DNA of 6,020 nt from Betaproteobacteria bacterium (lineage in GTDB: Bacteria > Pseudomonadota > Gammaproteobacteria > Burkholderiales > SG8-39): assembly GCA_005882235.1 (NCBI GenBank), contig VBCT01000159.1:1-6020 (forward strand). Direction: 5' to 3'. Below the pieces are notes generated by a model. It had not been told where the DNA came from. It saw only the letters and a list, made by a program, of their open reading frames with translations, and made no database searches. Of the stretch, positions 4,809-6,020 are shown in pieces (the stretch's first letter is position 1; every line of letters begins with the position of its first letter). Both the position numbers and the translations under genes were made by a program.

Positions 4809-5891
4809 ATGCAGCGCAAGATACCTTGTGTGCTGATGCGCGGCGGCACCTCGCGGGGTCCCTATTTCCTCGCCGCGGACCTGCCCGCGGATCCCGGGCG
4901 GCGCGACGCGGTCCTGCTCAGCGTCATGGGCTCTCCCCACGCGCTGCAGGTCGACGGCATCGGGGGATCGAATACCCTGACGAGCAAGGTCGCGATCGTC
5001 AGCCGGTCGCAGCGCGAAGGCGCCGACGTGGATTACCTGTTCGCGCAGGTCTCGGTGACCGAGGCGATCGTCGATACCAAGCCCAACTGCGGCAACATGC
5101 TCGCCGGCGTGGGTCCTTTCGCGATCGAAACCGGCCTCGTACGGGCGGAGAACCCCACGACGAAGGTGCGCATCTACAACGTCAATACGCAGACGCTGAT
5201 CGAAGCGGTGATCCAGACTCCCGGAGGGCAGGTCGAGTATGCGGGCGATACGCGCATCGATGGCGTTAGCGAGCCTGCTGCGCCGATCAAGCTGACCTTT
5301 CTCGATGCGCTCGGAGCCGTCACGGGGAAGTTGCTGCCGACCGGAAACGCCCTCGACCGGATCGACGGGATCGAGGCGAGCTGCGTGGACATGGCGATGC
5401 CGGTGATGATCATGGCCGCCGAAGCGTTCGGAAAGACCGGGCGCGAAACGCCGCAGGAGCTGGACGCGGACAGGGCGATGCTGAAAAAAATCGAGGCCCT
5501 TCGGCTCGAAGCCGGCAGGCGCATGGGGATGGGGGACGTATCGCGCCTGGTCGTGCCTAAACCCGTGCTGGTGTCGCGTCCGGCGCAGGGCGGGAACATC
5601 GCGTCGCGCTACTTCACGCCGCACGCTTGCCATAGCTCGCATGCGGTGACCGGCGCGCTTGCCGTCGGCACCGCCGCGGTTCTTCCCGGAACCGTCGCGA
5701 GCCGCTACATCGAGCCGAAAGGATTTTCAGGCGGCGTGCTCAGCATCGAGCATCCTTCGGGTCACATCGAGGTGGACCTGGTCACCGACCGATCGGGGGC
5801 GGCGCCGGTGGTCGAGCGCGCCTCGTTCGTGCGCACCGCGCGGCGAATTTTCGAAGGGGTTGTCTACGTTCCGGAGGCGCTTTTCGACTGA
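4809..5891 (+). CDS. galD: 4-oxalomesaconate tautomerase (PrpF family)
   Basis: Cytosolic isomerase of 360 residues, close to the full length of GalD-type enzymes. It shifts 4-oxalomesaconate between tautomeric or isomeric forms in the gallate and protocatechuate 4,5-cleavage pathway, feeding the hydratase that leads to pyruvate and oxaloacetate. The protein is of the PrpF/diaminopimelate-epimerase fold, with two similar halves. Visible landmarks are LMRGGTSRGPYF (9-20) and the VMGSP (39-43), QVDGIGG (47-53) and TSKVAIV (58-64) segments. DTKPNCGNMLAGVGPFA follows at 89-105. Lys60 and Cys94 are 34 residues apart, matching the Lys66 and Cys100 pair of the isomerase LigU. The second half has FTPHACHSSHAVTGALAVG (269-287) and IEHPSGHIEV (313-322). 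The ATG at 4809 fits the family's normal N-terminus (short lead then IPC-LMRGGTS), although the ribosome-binding site is poor. Other PrpF-family substrates such as methylaconitate are possible but the MRGGTS/NCGN context favours GalD. It ends 4 nt before the convergent gene. Confidence 0.85.
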   Translation: MQRKIPCVLMRGGTSRGPYFLAADLPADPGRRDAVLLSVMGSPHALQVDGIGGSNTLTSKVAIVSRSQREGADVDYLFAQVSVTEAIVDTKPNCGNMLAGVGPFAIETGLVRAENPTTKVRIYNVNTQTLIEAVIQTPGGQVEYAGDTRIDGVSEPAAPIKLTFLDALGAVTGKLLPTGNALDRIDGIEASCVDMAMPVMIMAAEAFGKTGRETPQELDADRAMLKKIEALRLEAGRRMGMGDVSRLVVPKPVLVSRPAQGGNIASRYFTPHACHSSHAVTGALAVGTAAVLPGTVASRYIEPKGFSGGVLSIEHPSGHIEVDLVTDRSGAAPVVERASFVRTARRIFEGVVYVPEALFD

Positions 5892-5895
5892 CGCG

Positions 5896-6020
5896 CTACA
5901 TTCCGAAGTGTGATCTCAGGGCCGAAGCTACGTCCGCCAGCACGCCATTCCAGTTGCCGCCCCTCGGCTGCGTGAATATTCTCATCGTCGGATACCAAGG
6001 CGAGTCCTCCCGATCCAGCA
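5896..6020 (-). CDS. C-terminus of a probable TPR/glycosyltransferase-type protein (5' part outside window)
   Basis: Reading the minus strand from the right edge, 40 complete codons are open down to a TAG (plus-strand 5896-5898), with two extra bases of a partial codon at 6019-6020. The tail reads LDREDSPWYPTMRIFTQPRG and ends SHFGM. The segment SPWYPTMR-F-Q, followed by a Trp (NWNGVL) and a final amphipathic helix, resembles the end of tetratricopeptide-repeat proteins with a C-terminal glycosyltransferase domain (O-GlcNAc-transferase-like). That identification rests on one motif and is tentative. The gene converges on the tautomerase gene, with 4 nt between the two stop codons. Confidence 0.6.
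   Translation of the reverse strand, partial: LDREDSPWYPTMRIFTQPRGGNWNGVLADVASALRSHFGM

Overview
The window is GC-rich, almost fully coding, and reads as a chromosomal segment of a proteobacterium. A betaproteobacterium (Burkholderiales-like) is my best guess. The grounds are the Sec/lipoprotein signals, a gene mix of a periplasmic binding protein beside ring-fission enzymes, a GalD-type tautomerase, and BamE-like lipoproteins. This is inferred from gene style, not from a marker gene.

Layout. (1) Positions 1-3177, plus strand: a closely spaced run that looks like one operon. It holds the last 48 codons of an unrecognised gene, then a THI5/NMT1-type ABC substrate-binding protein, an NADPH-dependent FMN/quinone reductase with a GTG start, a fumarylacetoacetate hydrolase (FAH) family enzyme, and a PcaC-like carboxymuconolactone decarboxylase family protein. 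Gaps are 44, 38, 19 and 34 nt. (2) Positions 3188-4687, minus strand: three tandem paralogous lipoprotein genes that converge on the operon with a 10-nt gap. Each encodes a lipobox signal and two BamE/SmpA-like half-repeats, giving six related units in about 1.5 kb. (3) Positions 4688-4808: a 121-nt divergent intergenic region, the only real regulatory space. (4) Positions 4809-5891, plus strand: a 360-residue PrpF-family protein, very probably 4-oxalomesaconate tautomerase (GalD/LigU type), with the Lys60 and Cys94 expected of the active site. (5) Positions 5896-6020, minus strand: the C-terminus of a gene entering from the right, with a tail resembling TPR/glycosyltransferase proteins.

How the genes may work together. 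The FAH, PcaC-like and FMN reductase proteins, with a periplasmic solute-binding protein, suggest uptake and breakdown of a small aromatic or ring-fission acid. The tautomerase belongs to the gallate / protocatechuate 4,5-cleavage branch and supports an aromatic-catabolism neighbourhood, but it is separated from the operon by the lipoprotein block and is not shown to be co-regulated. No ring-cleavage dioxygenase, hydratase or aldolase is visible, so the substrate cannot be named. The most unusual element is the triple array of double-BamE-like lipoproteins. No RNA gene, CRISPR array, insertion sequence or clear intrinsic terminator was found.
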